Both the position numbers and the translations under genes were made by a program. Positions 35,101-35,649 of a DNA stretch of 35,649 nt are shown here, piece after piece; the first letter of the stretch is position 1, and each line of letters begins with the position of its first letter. Under the pieces are notes generated by a model. It was not told the origin of the DNA. It saw only the letters and a program-made list of their open reading frames with translations, and did no database searches. Origin of the DNA: Desulfobacterales bacterium (lineage in GTDB: Bacteria; Desulfobacterota; Desulfobacteria; Desulfobacterales; UBA2156). The stretch covers positions 1 through 35,649 of the forward strand of contig DRHF01000163.1 of NCBI GenBank assembly GCA_011049715.1. The letters run 5' to 3'.

Positions 35101-35230
35101 TCAAGCGCAATTTCTCATCCCGATGGCGATTAGTATCAGTTTTGGACTACTTTTTGCCACGGTTCTAACACTCCTCTACATTCCTGCAATTTATTTGATT
35201 ATAGAGGATGTTCGACGGATATTTAAATAA
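32102..35230 (+). CDS. RND family efflux pump, inner-membrane subunit
   Basis: A 1042-residue proton-driven pump with 12 predicted membrane helices and two large periplasmic loops. The N-terminus IKNRVTVNLIMIFIIVAGAF and the PNPQ-like MRRELNPQFVLDMINISVPYPGASPEEIEE are typical. The proton-relay aspartates are in GILVDDAIIVGENIYTHF (near residue 395). A second-half equivalent reads ALTGIVVNDSLILIDFINR. It is of the AcrB/CzcA superfamily but closer to the uncharacterised bacterial group with short names such as SwrC-like; the substrate is unknown. It is co-transcribed with the adaptor. Confidence 0.93.
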   Translation: MEALGRWSIKNRVTVNLIMIFIIVAGAFTVMGMRRELNPQFVLDMINISVPYPGASPEEIEEGICIKIEEKIKSIEGISRIFSTAREGMGSVTVELDSKADAKKVLDDIKMEVDRIETFPVEAEDPIIIEIINRIPAISVAVYGDASEKRLREVAERIRDDLIDTGGITLVNLMGVRDYEISVEVSEENLRRYGISFEQVAKAIRTGSIDLPGGTIKTSHGEILIRSKGQLYTGREFEEIPLITLQDGTSVRLKEVTTVNDGFEDVEIKTRFNGKPAAVVQVNRTKTEDIIEISRIVRNYVERKKDTTPKGIEIAIWGNVAPMVEGRINLLLRNGVQGMILVFLILSLFLNLRLAFWVSAGIPISFMAAFMVLDFAGESINMISLFAFIMTLGILVDDAIIVGENIYTHFGKGESPSDAVISGLKEVGWPVVIAVSTTIVAFAPLLFITGIVGKFIAVMPKAVIAILVVSLFEALMILPAHLEGALTRSLSKVGKIISWHESLRNRVEKGLNHVINHYYLAAITFVVKNRYFSFAIGLAVLIISLGVVIGGYVPFSFFPKAESDWIIAEVSYPLGTPFKLTEETIAYIEKKSLELNSSFDKITDKNDKVVVNTFSLVGMIPRKDWKPGDFGGHSGEIWIELVPAEKRPDLSANIILNKWRTIIGEIPGLDRISFSTLHGGPGGSAIEIQLAGKDFGQLTRAADELKAEIGTYPGTYDIVDDFRPGKKEMQIRIKEGAKPLGITMADLAIQLRQAFYGEEALRIQRGRDDLKVMVRYAGYDRRRISGVEEMRIRTPEGNEIPIEEVAEITYGQAYSVIRRINRKRVITVISDLDETVGNASKIVGSLKENFLPELSRRYPGLQINLEGQEKRTRDSINDLKSGFILALMGIFLLLASQFRSYVQPVIIMMAIPFGLIGAVVGHLVMGMHITIISLFGFVALTGIVVNDSLILIDFINRAVRSGEDILAAVIESGKARFRPVLLTSLTTIAGLFPLLLERSFQAQFLIPMAISISFGLLFATVLTLLYIPAIYLIIEDVRRIFK

Positions 35231-35274
35231 ATTTGCACCTGCGGTTGTTACGGATGGGGAGAATCAGTACCATA

Positions 35275-35649
35275 TCATTTTCTCTCCTTTAAAATATTAT
35301 AACTGATAAGGACTTCGAGGGCACGTATAACCTGGTTGTCGGATTCAAGCATCTTGATTTTTAGTGGGCCGTATCTACTGTCAGATCTCGGCATTTTGAT
35401 CTTGTTCTTCCTATCCCCATTCGTGGATGAATCTGATTTTTCCTTATTACCGGCATCCGGTTCCGCATCGAGATGGTTTTTGAGATCCTTTTCCTTGAGC
35501 AGGCCTTCTTCACTTTCAACCATTGCCGATTCACCCGATAATCTCTTTTTCACTTTAATGTCAGGAACAATCCCCTGTGCCTGAATGGATCTCCCACTCG
35601 GTGTGTAATATCTGGCGATGGTATATTTAAGACCATAACCATCCCTCAG
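35275..35649 (-). CDS. ctpA: C-terminal part of an S41 carboxy-terminal processing protease (partial)
   Basis: The minus-strand frame enters from the window edge and gives 124 residues. The first 30 read LRDGYGLKYTIARYYTPSGRS, then IQAQGIVPDI, which is the conserved region just after the catalytic Lys of CtpA/Prc proteases. The catalytic Ser/Lys dyad and PDZ domain lie outside the window. After that comes a charged, low-complexity tail of about 65 residues (Glu/Lys/Asp/Ser-rich, for example NKEKSDSSTNGDRKNK), then the family ending NQVIRALEVLISYNIL. The tail is longer than in most relatives. The gene converges on the RND pump with 44 bases between the stops. An apparent internal start at 35553 is only the GTG within this frame. 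Confidence 0.85.
   Translation of the reverse strand: MRDGYGLKYTIARYYTPSGRSIQAQGIVPDIKVKKRLSGESAMVESEEGLLKEKDLKNHLDAEPDAGNKEKSDSSTNGDRKNKIKMPRSDSRYGPLKIKMLESDNQVIRALEVLISYNILKERK

Noticed and set aside
35336-35584. Plus-strand 82-aa frame opposite the protease tail
   Set aside because: Antisense to the recognised S41 protease reading frame.

Overview
The window looks like a piece of chromosome from an anaerobic Desulfobacterota (deltaproteobacterial) bacterium, probably a sulfate reducer or syntroph from a metagenome. This is inferred from gene content: a large acyl-CoA dehydrogenase with a thiolase, a DUF362 iron-sulfur-type protein, a ferredoxin-nitroreductase fusion, and a QueG-like 4Fe-4S protein fused to an SCP2 domain. 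No rRNA, tRNA or CRISPR array was seen.

Layout. 1-2300 is an AT-rich accessory patch with the tail of an unknown gene, a perfect palindrome, an orphan 428-codon ORF and a wrecked REP-associated (RAYT) transposase. 2389-6519 (minus) is a zinc-ribbon / class III nucleotide cyclase / AAA ATPase / TPR regulator split by one extra A in an A6 run, translationally coupled to a small DUF4242 gene. 7349-8686 is an MFS transporter whose tail runs into REP-like repeats, with a second RAYT remnant beyond it. 9404-13648 (minus) is a membrane-transport and signalling block: an HPP-family protein, an Amt ammonium channel, and a histidine kinase/NarL-type regulator pair. 14044-19650 (minus) is DUF427 plus a 1766-residue UvrA in which two complete UvrA units are fused. 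20385-28526 is the acyl-CoA and redox region: thiolase and acyl-CoA dehydrogenase in a coupled operon, then DUF362, SDR, QueG-like-SCP2 and ferredoxin-nitroreductase genes. 28608-30544 (minus) is an ABC-2 exporter, 30787-35230 (plus) an RND efflux pair, and the window ends inside a C-terminal processing protease.

The most notable points are these. (1) Two directly oriented MITE-like repeats with terminal inverted repeats and probable target duplications bracket the thiolase/dehydrogenase operon, and one of them lies in the leader of the DUF362 gene. (2) A second small element has perfect 16-bp inverted ends and a shortened relative 13.6 kb away. (3) The UvrA is doubled. (4) The cyclase has an unusual purine-recognition pair (Glu/Lys) and a single-base frameshift. 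(5) A possible reductive module for hydrophobic acyl-CoA-type substrates combines SCP2, 4Fe-4S, ferredoxin-flavin, SDR and DUF362 proteins. All family assignments were made by reading motifs; no database search was run.
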